Below, piece by piece: positions 1 through 8,680 of a DNA stretch of 64,000 nucleotides. The DNA comes from a bacterium Scap17. GTDB taxonomy: Bacteria > Pseudomonadota > Gammaproteobacteria > Pseudomonadales > Halomonadaceae. The notes below the pieces were generated by a model. The model saw nothing but the letters and a program-made list of their open reading frames with translations, searched no databases and was not told the DNA's origin. Both the position numbers and the translations under genes were made by a program. The stretch is taken from the NCBI GenBank assembly GCA_013376735.1, contig VINJ01000002.1:1-64000 (forward strand), in the 5' to 3' direction. How positions within the stretch are numbered: position 1 is the stretch's first letter; each line of letters opens with the position of its first letter.

Positions 1-25
1 CTACCCGGAACGCTTGAGAAGTCAA
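1..25 (-). promoter_or_regulatory. Second tandem promoter cut by the window edge
   Basis: A minus-strand -35 TTGACT (25-20) is followed after 16 nt by TAG at 3-1, where the window ends. That is the start of a -10 with the same spacing as the upstream promoter at 117-144. The arrangement suggests tandem P1/P2 promoters of an rRNA or tRNA operon. An inverted repeat (about 29-39 with 58-69) lies between the two promoters. Confidence 0.6.
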
Positions 26-116
26 GCACTTGATGATGAGTCAGTCGACTGCCTCTAATCATCATCAAGCGGTGAGGAGCGTTGCTCGATCACCTGCTCC
101 GTAAGGAGTGCGGCGT

Positions 117-144
117 ATTCTAGCGAATCGCCCGCGATTGTCAA
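117..144 (-). promoter_or_regulatory. Strong sigma70 promoter, rRNA-operon type, reading left
   Basis: On the minus strand there is a perfect -35 TTGACA (144-139), a 16-nt spacer and a -10 TAGAAT (122-117). A G+C-rich discriminator (ACGCCGC) follows. A/T-rich sequence with T runs lies upstream (about 150-190), as in an UP element. The 16-nt spacer, GC-rich discriminator and UP-like tract are classic for stringently controlled rRNA/tRNA promoters. The transcribed gene lies outside the window. Confidence 0.8.
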
Positions 145-327
145 TCGATGAATTCGAAGCAGACTTCAAAAACATCAAGTAAAACAATCACCTGCAAACC
201 TCTTTCACCGCTGGTAACGCCATGCGTCCCCGGCAGCGGATGCGTACTTTACGCACGAACCGCCGTGAGGGCAAGGGCTTTTTCAAGAGATTGTCATCAG
301 GGTGTCATGCATCTCGTACACCTCCCA

Positions 328-3270
328 TCACCTTGGTGCCGATGCTCTATCGACCAGACCGAGAATCGATTGATAGCTGAGCCCGGAGTGCTCACTCAGC
401 CCTATCTCGCAGGTGCGCGAATTGGAAACTCCGTAGTCGCAATCGGCCACTACCTCCTTCAGCCCCTTCAATGCCGAAGCATTAAGCTCCGGGGTACTGA
501 AGCCCTTGTCGCCGGCGAAGCCGCAGCAGGTGATCTCTTGCGGCACGACGACTTCACTGGCGCACTGCCGCGCCAGCGCCACGAACTGCTCCGCCAGCCC
601 CATTCGGACACTGGAGCAGGTGACATGCACCGCGACTTTCGCCTTGAGCGGTGTGATCGAGAGATAGGGCAATAGATAGTCGAGGACCAGCTGCACCGGC
701 TCGACCAGAGTCAGCGACACTTCAAGATGCTCGCGCGCATAGGCCTGAGCCTGTGCCAGGCACGGGCTGGTATCACAGAAGATCGGCAGCCGTCCGCCGT
801 CACTCGCCTCCACCAGCGCCGCTGCCAACTCGGCGGCCTTGGCATCTCCCGCCTCGAACTGCCCCTTGGACTGGAAGGCCATGCCACAGCACAGCGCTTC
901 CCCCCCTTTCGGCAGCACGACCTCGAAGCCTGCCTTGTCCATCAAGGCCAGCGCCATCTCGGTGACACTGCGCGGATCGCGATCATCAGTAGCGACCCCG
1001 AAGACACGCGTGGCGCAGGACGGAAAATAGACGACGTGCCCATTCGGCGCCTCACTGCGACCCAAGGGTTGTGCCAGGCGTTTGAGATACGGGCGCGGCG
1101 CGGCCGCCGGCATACTGGGAGACCATTGCTGCACCCTGTCACCGGACACCTTGCGAGCAGCCCGGGTCAGGCGACGCATGTTGCGCGTACCGACGACGCC
1201 ATGCAGCCCATCCGCCAGCCTGAGCACCCCACGCATGCCACTGGTGATATGAGTGAAGTGCTCTCCGGACCACTGCGCCACCTTCACCTTGCCTGGATGA
1301 TCGGCACCGGCGTTCTCTTCATGACGCAATCCCCGGATCAGATCACCGGTATTGATACCGACCGGACACTGGGTCGCGCACAGGCCATCCCCCGCACAGG
1401 TCTCCATGCCCTGATAGGCGTATTCCTTCCTGAGCGCTGCCAGCTGGTCGCGCTGTGCATCATCCGGTGACTCAAGCGCAGCCAGGCGTGCGATCTCCCG
1501 ACGGATGACGATGCGCTGGCGCGGCGTCAGGCTCAGATTCTTCGACGGACAGACCGACTCACAGAAACCGCACTCGATGCAGCGGTCCACCAGCGGGTCC
1601 GCTGCCGGCAGTGGCTTGAGGTTTTCCAGATGCAGGCGAGGATTGCGCGTCAGGATCACTTCCGGGTTGAGCAGGTTGTCCGGATCGAAGACCTCCTTGA
1701 TTCGCCACATCAGGGCATAGGCATCCTTGCCCCACTCAAGCTCTACATAAGGCGCCATGTTGCGACCGGTGCCATGCTCGGCCTTGAGCGAGCCACCATA
1801 TTCCTGCCCCACCAGCTGCGCGACGTCATCCATCAGCGCCTGATAGCGCTCCACCTCACCTTCGCGCTCGAAGCCTTGCGGGAAGACGAAGTGAAGATTG
1901 CCCTCCAGCGCGTGACCAAACAGGATCGCCTGGGAGTAACCATGCCGCTGGAAGACCTCCGTCAGCGCACCGACGCCTTCCGCCAGCCGCTCGATGGGGA
2001 AGGCGACATCCTCGATGATCACGGTAGTCCCCAGATCACGCACTGCGCCGACAGCCGGGAACAGGCCCTTGCGGATCTTCCAGTACAGCGCATAACGCTG
2101 CGCATCCTGAGTGAAGGCCCACGACTCGCAGGTTTCGATGCCTTCCAGCACGCGGCCCACCTCGGCCATGCGCGCCTCCAACTCCTGATGATGCGCGCCC
2201 CGCACATCCACCAGCAGCGCGACCGCCGCTTCCGGCAGGGTGCGCAACTCGTCCGGCATGCCCGGTGCGTCCTCGACGGAGCGCAGCGCCGCGCGGTCCA
2301 TCAGCTCCACCGCCGCGACCGGCGCCGTCTTCAGCAACATGGTGGCGCGACAGGCTGCATCGATGTTCGGGTAGTACACCAGCGCCGCTGCCTTGTGCGG
2401 CTCCTCGATCACGGTGCGATAGGTAATGGAAGCGATGAAACCCAGCGTGCCTTCCGAACCGATCATCAGATGCTTGAGGATCTCGAGACCATCGGCATAG
2501 TCGACCAGTGCATTGAGGCTATAGCCGGTAGTGTTCTTGAGCCGGTACTTGTGGCGGATGCGCTCGGCCAGCTCGGGGTCGGCGCGCACACTGGCCGCCA
2601 TGCGCTCCAGCTCCGCCAGCAGGCCACCATGGCTGGCACGAAAGGCCTGCACACTCTCCGGCGACGCCGTATCCAGGCAGGTGCCATCGGCGAGAATGAC
2701 GCGCAGGTCCTCGACGGTGCGATAACTGTTGTGTGCCGTGCCGCAGCACATGCCGGACGCATTGTTGGCCGCGATGCCGCCGATCATGCAGCTGTTGATC
2801 GAAGCCGGGTCCGGGCCGATCTTGCGCCCGAAGGGGGCCAGCAGCTGATTGGCACGCGCCCCGATCACCCCCGGCTGCAGGCAGATGCGGCTGCCCTGCT
2901 CCAGCACCTGCGCCCCTCGCCACTCGCCGCCCAGCTGGATGAGCACCGAATCCGTCAGCGCCTGCCCGGACAGCGACGTCCCTGCCGCACGGAAGGTCAC
3001 CGGCAGCTTGCGCGTCCGGCACTCGCGCAACACATGCCCCAGCTCCTGCTCGTCATGCACCCGCACCACCAGCTGCGGCACCAGCCGATAGAAGCTGGCA
3101 TCCGTGCCGTAGGCCAGGGTACGCAGCGGATCATGGATCAGGCGCTCACCGGGAATGTGCTGCGCCAACGCCTCGCGCAGGGCGTCGTAGGCAGCAGCGC
3201 GCGCCTGGGGTGAAGCATGCCCGCACATGGCAGGGTGAGCAGTGGAGTCAGGGGCAGCAGCGACGGTCAT
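328..3270 (-). CDS. dld: FAD- and Fe-S-containing D-lactate dehydrogenase
   Basis: This 980-aa protein has the fused layout of membrane-associated, quinone-linked D-lactate dehydrogenases (D-iLDH) that oxidise D-lactate to pyruvate. An N-terminal FAD_binding_4 (PCMH) domain at about 55-230 contains GTSLSGQAL. A FAD-oxidase C domain follows (about 270-540) with HALEGNLHFVF and the KAEHGTGRN signature. Two ferredoxin-like cysteine motifs come next (CIECGFCESVCP near 562, CAGDGLCATQCPVG near 623). The C-terminal region carries CCG cysteine motifs (CCGMAF near 792, CCGFAGDKG near 908). It lies 58 nt downstream of lldP on the same strand, so the two are probably one operon. The family also contains D-2-hydroxyglutarate dehydrogenase (YdiJ); the lactate permease neighbour favours lactate. 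Confidence 0.88.
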   Translation of the reverse strand: MTVAAAPDSTAHPAMCGHASPQARAAAYDALREALAQHIPGERLIHDPLRTLAYGTDASFYRLVPQLVVRVHDEQELGHVLRECRTRKLPVTFRAAGTSLSGQALTDSVLIQLGGEWRGAQVLEQGSRICLQPGVIGARANQLLAPFGRKIGPDPASINSCMIGGIAANNASGMCCGTAHNSYRTVEDLRVILADGTCLDTASPESVQAFRASHGGLLAELERMAASVRADPELAERIRHKYRLKNTTGYSLNALVDYADGLEILKHLMIGSEGTLGFIASITYRTVIEEPHKAAALVYYPNIDAACRATMLLKTAPVAAVELMDRAALRSVEDAPGMPDELRTLPEAAVALLVDVRGAHHQELEARMAEVGRVLEGIETCESWAFTQDAQRYALYWKIRKGLFPAVGAVRDLGTTVIIEDVAFPIERLAEGVGALTEVFQRHGYSQAILFGHALEGNLHFVFPQGFEREGEVERYQALMDDVAQLVGQEYGGSLKAEHGTGRNMAPYVELEWGKDAYALMWRIKEVFDPDNLLNPEVILTRNPRLHLENLKPLPAADPLVDRCIECGFCESVCPSKNLSLTPRQRIVIRREIARLAALESPDDAQRDQLAALRKEYAYQGMETCAGDGLCATQCPVGINTGDLIRGLRHEENAGADHPGKVKVAQWSGEHFTHITSGMRGVLRLADGLHGVVGTRNMRRLTRAARKVSGDRVQQWSPSMPAAAPRPYLKRLAQPLGRSEAPNGHVVYFPSCATRVFGVATDDRDPRSVTEMALALMDKAGFEVVLPKGGEALCCGMAFQSKGQFEAGDAKAAELAAALVEASDGGRLPIFCDTSPCLAQAQAYAREHLEVSLTLVEPVQLVLDYLLPYLSITPLKAKVAVHVTCSSVRMGLAEQFVALARQCASEVVVPQEITCCGFAGDKGFSTPELNASALKGLKEVVADCDYGVSNSRTCEIGLSEHSGLSYQSILGLVDRASAPR

Positions 3271-3328
3271 GGCCAGTCTCTTTATCAGTCAGGATATCTT
3301 TCAGGGTATCAGTCAGCACGGATCACGC

Positions 3329-5035
3329 TTACGGCAGCAGCGGATCACTCAGACCCACCAGATGGAACGCCAGAATGCCCAGCACGCCGGAGGCCAATAG
3401 ATAGTAGGCGGTCGGAATCGCCGTCATGCGCAGGGTACGTCCCTCACGCCCCAGCAGACCGACGGTCGCCGAGGCCGCCACGACGTTGTGGATGGCGATC
3501 ATGTTGCCGGCCGCGGCCCCGACCGCCTGCAGCGCCACCATCAGCGCTCCCGACAGCCCGAGCTGGGCGGCGACATTGAACTGGAACTGGGACAGCATCA
3601 TGTTGGAAACCGTATTGGAGCCGGCGATGAAGGCGCCCAGCGCGCCGATGCCCGAGGCGAACAACGGGTAAGCCTGACCGAGGCTGTCAGCCACCACGTC
3701 CGCCATCACCACCGGCATGGACGCCAGATCGTTCAGATTGACGCCGGAGTTGATCAGGATGCGCACCATCGGAATGGTGAACACCAGCACGAAGCCGGCG
3801 CCGACCAGTGTGCGCCAGGATTCGCTGGCCGCCGCCACCAGCTGGCGAGAGGCCATGCGATGCAGCAGCAGCGTGATCAGGGCCACGAAGACCATGATGC
3901 CGCCCGGCAGATAGAGCGGCTGTATCGCGCCGGAGATGCCGCTGGCACCCAGCAGGTCAGTGGCACTGAATTGCACGCTGACCAGCCAGCCCTTGAAGTC
4001 ACTCGATACGCGCGAGGCGACCAGTAGCAGCGCGATCAGCCCATAGGGCAACCACGCCAGCCACAGAGGCAGCGGCTTTCTGCCCGCTGCGGCGGCCTCG
4101 ACATCATCACGCTCCAGCGTCAGGTCGCCCAGCCAATGCCTGGGCCACTCGGCCTCGGGCGGAAAATCCCAGCTGTCCTTCGGCAATAGAAAGCCGGCAC
4201 GCGCCGCTGGCACCACGAGGATCAAGCCGACCAGAGCGCCGATCAGTGACGGGAACTCCGGGCCGAGGAAGATACCTGCCGCCACGTAGGGCAGCGTGAA
4301 GCACAGGCCGGCGAACAACGCGAACGGTGCTATCGACAGCCCCTCGCTCCAGCTTTTCTTCGCTCCGAAGAAGCGCGTCATCATCACGGTCATGAACAGC
4401 GGCATCAGCAGGCCGACGATGCCATGCACGATGGCGACTTCCGAGGTGATCAGCTGCAGGAAGGCCTCCCAGCTGGAATGGTTCGCCAGCAGCTGCTCAC
4501 CGAGATTGGCCTTGTCGAGGCCCGCATTCACGCCGATCACGATCGGCGTGCCCACCGCCCCGAAGGATACCGGCGTCGACTGGATCATCATGCCCACCAT
4601 CACCGCCCCCAGCGCCGGGAAGCCGATGGCGACCAGCAACGGCGCCGCGATGGCCGCAGGCGTCCCGAAGCCGGAAGCCCCCTCGATGAAGCTGCCGAAC
4701 AGCCAGGCAATGATGATGGCCTGTACGCGGCGGTCGGGACTGACGGTGGTGAAGGCGCCGCGGATTACCGCGATCGCCCCGGAATGCTTGAGCGTATTGA
4801 GCAGGAAGATGGCGCCGAAGATGATCCACAGCACCGAGACGGTCACCATCAGCCCCTGCAGCGTGGAGGCCAGAATGCGCGTCAGCGACATCTGCCACAC
4901 GAAATAGCCGATGGCAGCGGTGACGAGGAAGACCAATGGCATGGCGCGACGCGCGGGCCATTGCAGACCGACGAGCAGGATGCCTGCCAGCAGGATAGGG
5001 GTGAAGGCCAGCAAGGCCAGCAGTGGCTCGGACAT
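3329..5035 (-). CDS. lldP: L-lactate permease
   Basis: A 568-aa hydrophobic protein of the LctP family, which imports L- and D-lactate (and glycolate) with protons across the inner membrane. It has a dozen or so membrane segments and family landmarks such as [25 protein letters not shown] and the C-terminal [15 protein letters not shown]. The start chosen is the ATG at 5035-5033, preceded by GGAG at a good distance. An upstream in-frame extension to 5167 runs through the operator region and is unlikely to be coding. It heads the lldP-dld operon and is divergent from lldR, with an LldR-type operator and a sigma70 promoter in its leader. Confidence 0.95.
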   Translation of the reverse strand: MSEPLLALLAFTPILLAGILLVGLQWPARRAMPLVFLVTAAIGYFVWQMSLTRILASTLQGLMVTVSVLWIIFGAIFLLNTLKHSGAIAVIRGAFTTVSPDRRVQAIIIAWLFGSFIEGASGFGTPAAIAAPLLVAIGFPALGAVMVGMMIQSTPVSFGAVGTPIVIGVNAGLDKANLGEQLLANHSSWEAFLQLITSEVAIVHGIVGLLMPLFMTVMMTRFFGAKKSWSEGLSIAPFALFAGLCFTLPYVAAGIFLGPEFPSLIGALVGLILVVPAARAGFLLPKDSWDFPPEAEWPRHWLGDLTLERDDVEAAAAGRKPLPLWLAWLPYGLIALLLVASRVSSDFKGWLVSVQFSATDLLGASGISGAIQPLYLPGGIMVFVALITLLLHRMASRQLVAAASESWRTLVGAGFVLVFTIPMVRILINSGVNLNDLASMPVVMADVVADSLGQAYPLFASGIGALGAFIAGSNTVSNMMLSQFQFNVAAQLGLSGALMVALQAVGAAAGNMIAIHNVVAASATVGLLGREGRTLRMTAIPTAYYLLASGVLGILAFHLVGLSDPLLP

Positions 5036-5129
5036 GACGGAAACTCCGCGGGCGGATTGTTGTGATTGTTGTCTGGCACGGCAGTGAAGGACTCGGGGTT
5101 GGCGCACCCTTGGGTCAGGCCTTTCGATA

Positions 5130-5146
5130 AATTGGTCATACCAATT
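5130..5146. promoter_or_regulatory. LldR/PdhR-type operator O1
   Basis: Perfect palindrome AATTGGTCATACCAATT, matching the ATTGGTnnnACCAAT consensus of PdhR/LldR-like GntR regulators. It lies about 15-30 nt downstream of the predicted lldP start point, where bound repressor would block transcription. Confidence 0.88.
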
Positions 5147-5167
5147 TACCCTGACGTGCTTCGGCAT

Positions 5168-5196
5168 AATCTAGGCGTCGCCTCGAAAGGGGTCAA
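5168..5196 (-). promoter_or_regulatory. lldP-dld sigma70 promoter
   Basis: On the minus strand, TTGACC (5196-5191), a 17-nt spacer and TAGATT (5173-5168). It points at lldP and is flanked by operators at 5130 and 5251. Confidence 0.7.
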
Positions 5197-5250
5197 ACAT
5201 CATGTTGCATAGGGCATCTAGACATTGGTCAAAGCATCTCCATTGCGTAA

Positions 5251-5267
5251 AATTGGTCTTACCAATT
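5251..5267. promoter_or_regulatory. LldR/PdhR-type operator O2
   Basis: Perfect palindrome AATTGGTCTTACCAATT, with the same half-sites as the operator at 5130. A lone half-site (ATTGGTC) is also present near 5224. Confidence 0.88.
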
Positions 5268-5310
5268 ATTGATAGTCCTCATCTCCCACGCGAGGCGTGG
5301 TTATCACACA

Positions 5311-5327
5311 TATTGGTAAGACCAATG
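5311..5327. promoter_or_regulatory. LldR/PdhR-type operator O3
   Basis: ATTGGTAAGACCAAT (5312-5326) is a perfect 15-bp core palindrome with the same half-sites. It lies on the lldR side of the divergent region and probably gives autoregulation. Confidence 0.85.
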
Positions 5328-5459
5328 TCGGCTGTGGCGTGGAATGCCCACGGGCCACACTGATCATCGGCAGCGCCGCAAGCGCCCCTCTCTTGCATGC
5401 CGCACTCTGGCCTTCCAGCGCTCGGCGCCGCCTTTCACCTTTGCCGCAAGGACACTTCC

Positions 5460-6230
5460 ATGCGTTACGCCCCCGTCCGCCAACCCCGTATCGCCGATGT
5501 ACTCACCGAGCGCCTCGAAAGCATGATCATCGAAGGCAGCCTGAAACCCGGCGAGCGCCTGCCACCGGAGCGCACCCTGGCCGAGCAGTTCGAAGTCTCG
5601 CGCCCCTCCGTGCGGGAGGCTATCCAGAAGCTGGCCGCGCGCGGACTGCTGACCTCACGCCAGGGCGGCGGCACCTATGTCTCTGAAGAGCTGGCGCGCG
5701 CCTGGTCGGACCCGCTCAGTGCACTGCTGGGTCGCCACGGTGAGTTCAATCTCGATCTGCTGGAATTTCGTGATGCGCTGGAGGGCATCAGCGCCTACTA
5801 CGCCGCCATGCGCTCCACACCTGCCGACAAGGCAATGCTGCGCCAGCGCTTCGAGGACCTGGAGAAGAGCTTCGAGGGACGTGACCCACAGCGCGAGGCC
5901 GGTGCCGATGCCGCCTTCCACCTCGCCATCGCCGAGGCCGCGCACAACGTGGTGCTGCTGCATTCCATGCGCAGCCTGTTCCAGCTGCTGGAGAAGAGCA
6001 TCGTGGCCAACCTGCGCCACCTGTTCGAGAAGCCGGAATCACGCCCGCGCCTGATCCAGCAACACCGCAGCCTGTTCGAGGCGATCATGGAAGGCCGCGC
6101 CGAAGATGCGCGCAACGCCGCCCATGAGCATCTGGTCTTCGTCGAGGATTCACTGCTGGAACTGGAACGCGCCGAGACTCGTGCCCAGCGCGCCTTGCGC
6201 CGTGCCCAGGCGGCGCCGGATGGCTCATGA
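5460..6230 (+). CDS. lldR: GntR/FadR-family lactate (or pyruvate) responsive repressor
   Basis: 256 aa, the length of E. coli LldR and PdhR. The N-terminal winged helix (about 5-75) contains PGERLPPERTLAEQF, SRPSVREAI and RQGGGTYV, the signature of the FadR branch of GntR regulators. The rest is the helical FCD effector domain. The first residues (MRY.P.RQP...) resemble PdhR. The start is the ATG at 5460 with AAGGA upstream. Divergence from lldP-dld across three matching operators makes lactate-controlled repression of that operon the most likely role; a PdhR-like pyruvate sensor is the alternative. The assignment to LldR rests on context. Confidence 0.85.
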   Translation: MRYAPVRQPRIADVLTERLESMIIEGSLKPGERLPPERTLAEQFEVSRPSVREAIQKLAARGLLTSRQGGGTYVSEELARAWSDPLSALLGRHGEFNLDLLEFRDALEGISAYYAAMRSTPADKAMLRQRFEDLEKSFEGRDPQREAGADAAFHLAIAEAAHNVVLLHSMRSLFQLLEKSIVANLRHLFEKPESRPRLIQQHRSLFEAIMEGRAEDARNAAHEHLVFVEDSLLELERAETRAQRALRRAQAAPDGS

Positions 6231-6313
6231 CGCTCAGTCATGACGCCCTGGCTGAACATGAAGCTCCGGATAAGCAGAGCTTGAGATGAGGGCCTGAACA
6301 TGAAGGCTTGCCG

Positions 6314-8680
6314 ATGAAGGACACGCGCCTGCCGCAGCTGTGGCGTCTCGTACTGGCGGTCGTGTTACCGCTGGGGCTGATGCTGTGCGTGTGGCAGGCG
6401 GTCTCGATGGCGCGCAGCCAGGGGCTGGAGCGCCTGGGGCATGAGGCAGACAACGAACTGCGTCTGACTGCCGCCAGCCTGCGCGGCCAGTTGAATCGAC
6501 ACGCCTATCTGCCCAGGCTGGTGGCAGAGAATGACCAGCTGCGCGACTTTCTGGATCACCCTGAAGATCTCAGCGCGGAAGTGGCGCTCAATCAGCGCCT
6601 GGACCGCATGCGTGAGCTGGCCGGCATCTCGGACCTCTATCTGGTCGATGACACCGGCACCACCATCGCCGCCAGCAACTGGCGCTCCGCCAACACCTTC
6701 ATCGGCCAGAACTACCGCTTCCGCCCCTACTGGCAAGACGCCATCAATGGTGGTGAAGGCCGCTTCTACGGGCTGGGCACCAGCTCAGGAGAACGCGGTT
6801 ACTTCTTCAGTGCCGCCGTCACCAGCCCCCAGGGGCGACGTGGCGTGGCCGTGGTCAAGGTGCAGATAGAGGCGCTGGAGGCGGCATGGCTCGACCAGAA
6901 TGCCGACATCATGGTCACTGATCCGCATGGCGTGATCTTCATCGCCAGCCAGGCGCAACGGGTGCTGCGCACGCTGGAGCCACTCAGCGAGGAGACACGC
7001 AACCGACTGCTCGATACCCAGCGCTATGCCAATCAGCGCCTGCGTCCGCTGCGCCTGCATCATCGCGAGGCGCTGCCGGAGCTGCTGGGCTCGCCCCTTG
7101 AGTCGCGCCGCGACACGACCTCCATCGAATTGTTGCAGCTGACACCGGGGGATCTCTGGCAGCACGCCTGGTTGAGCCTGTCCCAGCCACTGCCGGATAT
7201 CGGCTGGCGCCTGCATGTACTCAAGCCACTGGCTCCGCTGCGCAGCGGTATCTGGCAGACGGCTGGTCTCGCGGCCGGTGGCTATGCCTTGCTGTGTCTG
7301 CTGGCAGGGCTGGGCTGGCAGCGACTGCGCATCCTGCGTGAGCGTCGCCTGTTCGCCGAGCGCGAGCGCCAGAATCTCGCCAGCAGCCAGCAACGGGTGC
7401 GCGGCATCATCGACCGCACTCAGGCTGGCCTGTGTATCCTCGATGAGCGGGTGCGGCTGGTGTATCTCAACCCGACGGCCATCGCGCTGTTCGGCTCGCC
7501 CTTGAGCGCCGACACCTCACCGGACGACTCAACCCGCCAGCCCAGCGCCCGCGAGGGGCGTGATCTGCGCGAGCTGTTCCTGCCGGCCGAGCGCCACCTG
7601 CTGGGCCGCCTGACCCAGGACCGCGCCGTCGGGCCGCTGGAAGTGCATGGCCTGCGCGAGGGAGTCGCGGTGCCACTGGAGCTTTCCTGCTCGCCACTGC
7701 CCAGCCCCCATGGTCCACGATGGCTGGTCACGGTCTTCGATGTCAGCGAACGCCGTGCCCAAGCCGAGCAGCTCGCTCAGGCACGTGATGCCTTCGAGCA
7801 ACGGGTGGTCGAGCGTACCCGCGACCTCGCCGCCAGCAACACGCGCCTGAGTGCCGAAGTCGAGGAACGCACCCGCGCCGAACGCGAGCTGCGCGAGACG
7901 CGTGATGAATTGATCCAGACCGCCAAGCTGGCGGTGCTGGGGGAGCTGGCCGCCGGCATCAATCACGAGCTCAATCAGCCTTTGGCCGCCATCCGCGCCT
8001 ATGCCGAGAACGCGACCGCCTTCCTCGCTCGCGCCCAGACCTCCCAGGTCGAGAGCAACCTGCACCAGATCACCGAGCTGACCCAGCGTATGGGCGAAAT
8101 CAGCGCGCAGCTGCGTCAGTTCTCGCGCAAGAGCGGTGACCGCCTGGAGGCCATCGACCTCACCACCAGCCTCGACTACGCCCTGCGCCTGCTGCATGCA
8201 CGCTGCGAGGCGCTCGGCGTGACCCTCATTCGCGAAGCGGGTCCAACGCTGGCCCGGGTGCGCGCCGAGCCGGTACGTCTGGAGCAGGTATTGGTCAACC
8301 TGATCGGCAATGCACTGGATGCGCTTGCCGACATGCCCCCCGAGCGCCCGGAGCCCCCCAGCATCCAGCTCAACCTGCATGAGAAAACGGGCAGCGCCGG
8401 TGATCAGGTCGTGCTGGAAGTCCACGACAACGGCCCCGGCCTCGAGCCATCGCAACTGGTGCGCGTGTTCGAACCCTTCTATACCCAGCGCGCCGACGGC
8501 CAGGGACTCGGGCTGGGGTTATCGATCAGCGCGCGTATCGTCGCCGACCTCGGCGGCACCCTCGAGGCGCACCCCTCTCCACTGGGTGGCGCACTGTTCC
8601 GGCTAACGCTGCCGGCGCTCTCGATGCCCTCACAATCCCCGATGCCACCCACCGCCAACCCTTCACAGGAGCCGTCATGA
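6314..8680 (+). CDS. dctB: DctB-type sensor histidine kinase
   Basis: 788 aa. A short cytoplasmic N-terminus and TM1 (about 10-30) precede a periplasmic double-PDC sensor (about 40-300, with DLYLVDDTGTTIAASNW and NYRFRPYW). TM2 (about 312-335) and a PAS domain (about 370-480) follow. The His-kinase domain has the H-box INHELNQPLAAIRAY (phospho-His near 550) and an ATPase domain with NLIGNALDAL, HDNGPGL and GQGLGLGLS. This layout is that of DctB, which senses C4-dicarboxylates. The ATG at 6314 is chosen because AAGG lies 7 nt upstream. It overlaps dctD by ATGA. No DctA or TRAP transporter is nearby, so the real ligand is uncertain. Confidence 0.85.
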   Translation: MKDTRLPQLWRLVLAVVLPLGLMLCVWQAVSMARSQGLERLGHEADNELRLTAASLRGQLNRHAYLPRLVAENDQLRDFLDHPEDLSAEVALNQRLDRMRELAGISDLYLVDDTGTTIAASNWRSANTFIGQNYRFRPYWQDAINGGEGRFYGLGTSSGERGYFFSAAVTSPQGRRGVAVVKVQIEALEAAWLDQNADIMVTDPHGVIFIASQAQRVLRTLEPLSEETRNRLLDTQRYANQRLRPLRLHHREALPELLGSPLESRRDTTSIELLQLTPGDLWQHAWLSLSQPLPDIGWRLHVLKPLAPLRSGIWQTAGLAAGGYALLCLLAGLGWQRLRILRERRLFAERERQNLASSQQRVRGIIDRTQAGLCILDERVRLVYLNPTAIALFGSPLSADTSPDDSTRQPSAREGRDLRELFLPAERHLLGRLTQDRAVGPLEVHGLREGVAVPLELSCSPLPSPHGPRWLVTVFDVSERRAQAEQLAQARDAFEQRVVERTRDLAASNTRLSAEVEERTRAERELRETRDELIQTAKLAVLGELAAGINHELNQPLAAIRAYAENATAFLARAQTSQVESNLHQITELTQRMGEISAQLRQFSRKSGDRLEAIDLTTSLDYALRLLHARCEALGVTLIREAGPTLARVRAEPVRLEQVLVNLIGNALDALADMPPERPEPPSIQLNLHEKTGSAGDQVVLEVHDNGPGLEPSQLVRVFEPFYTQRADGQGLGLGLSISARIVADLGGTLEAHPSPLGGALFRLTLPALSMPSQSPMPPTANPSQEPS

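Noticed and set aside
1630-3213. A 527-codon open frame antisense to dld
   Set aside because: The dld product has complete FAD and Fe-S motifs. The opposing frame is His/Gln/Arg-rich noise typical of antisense GC-rich DNA.
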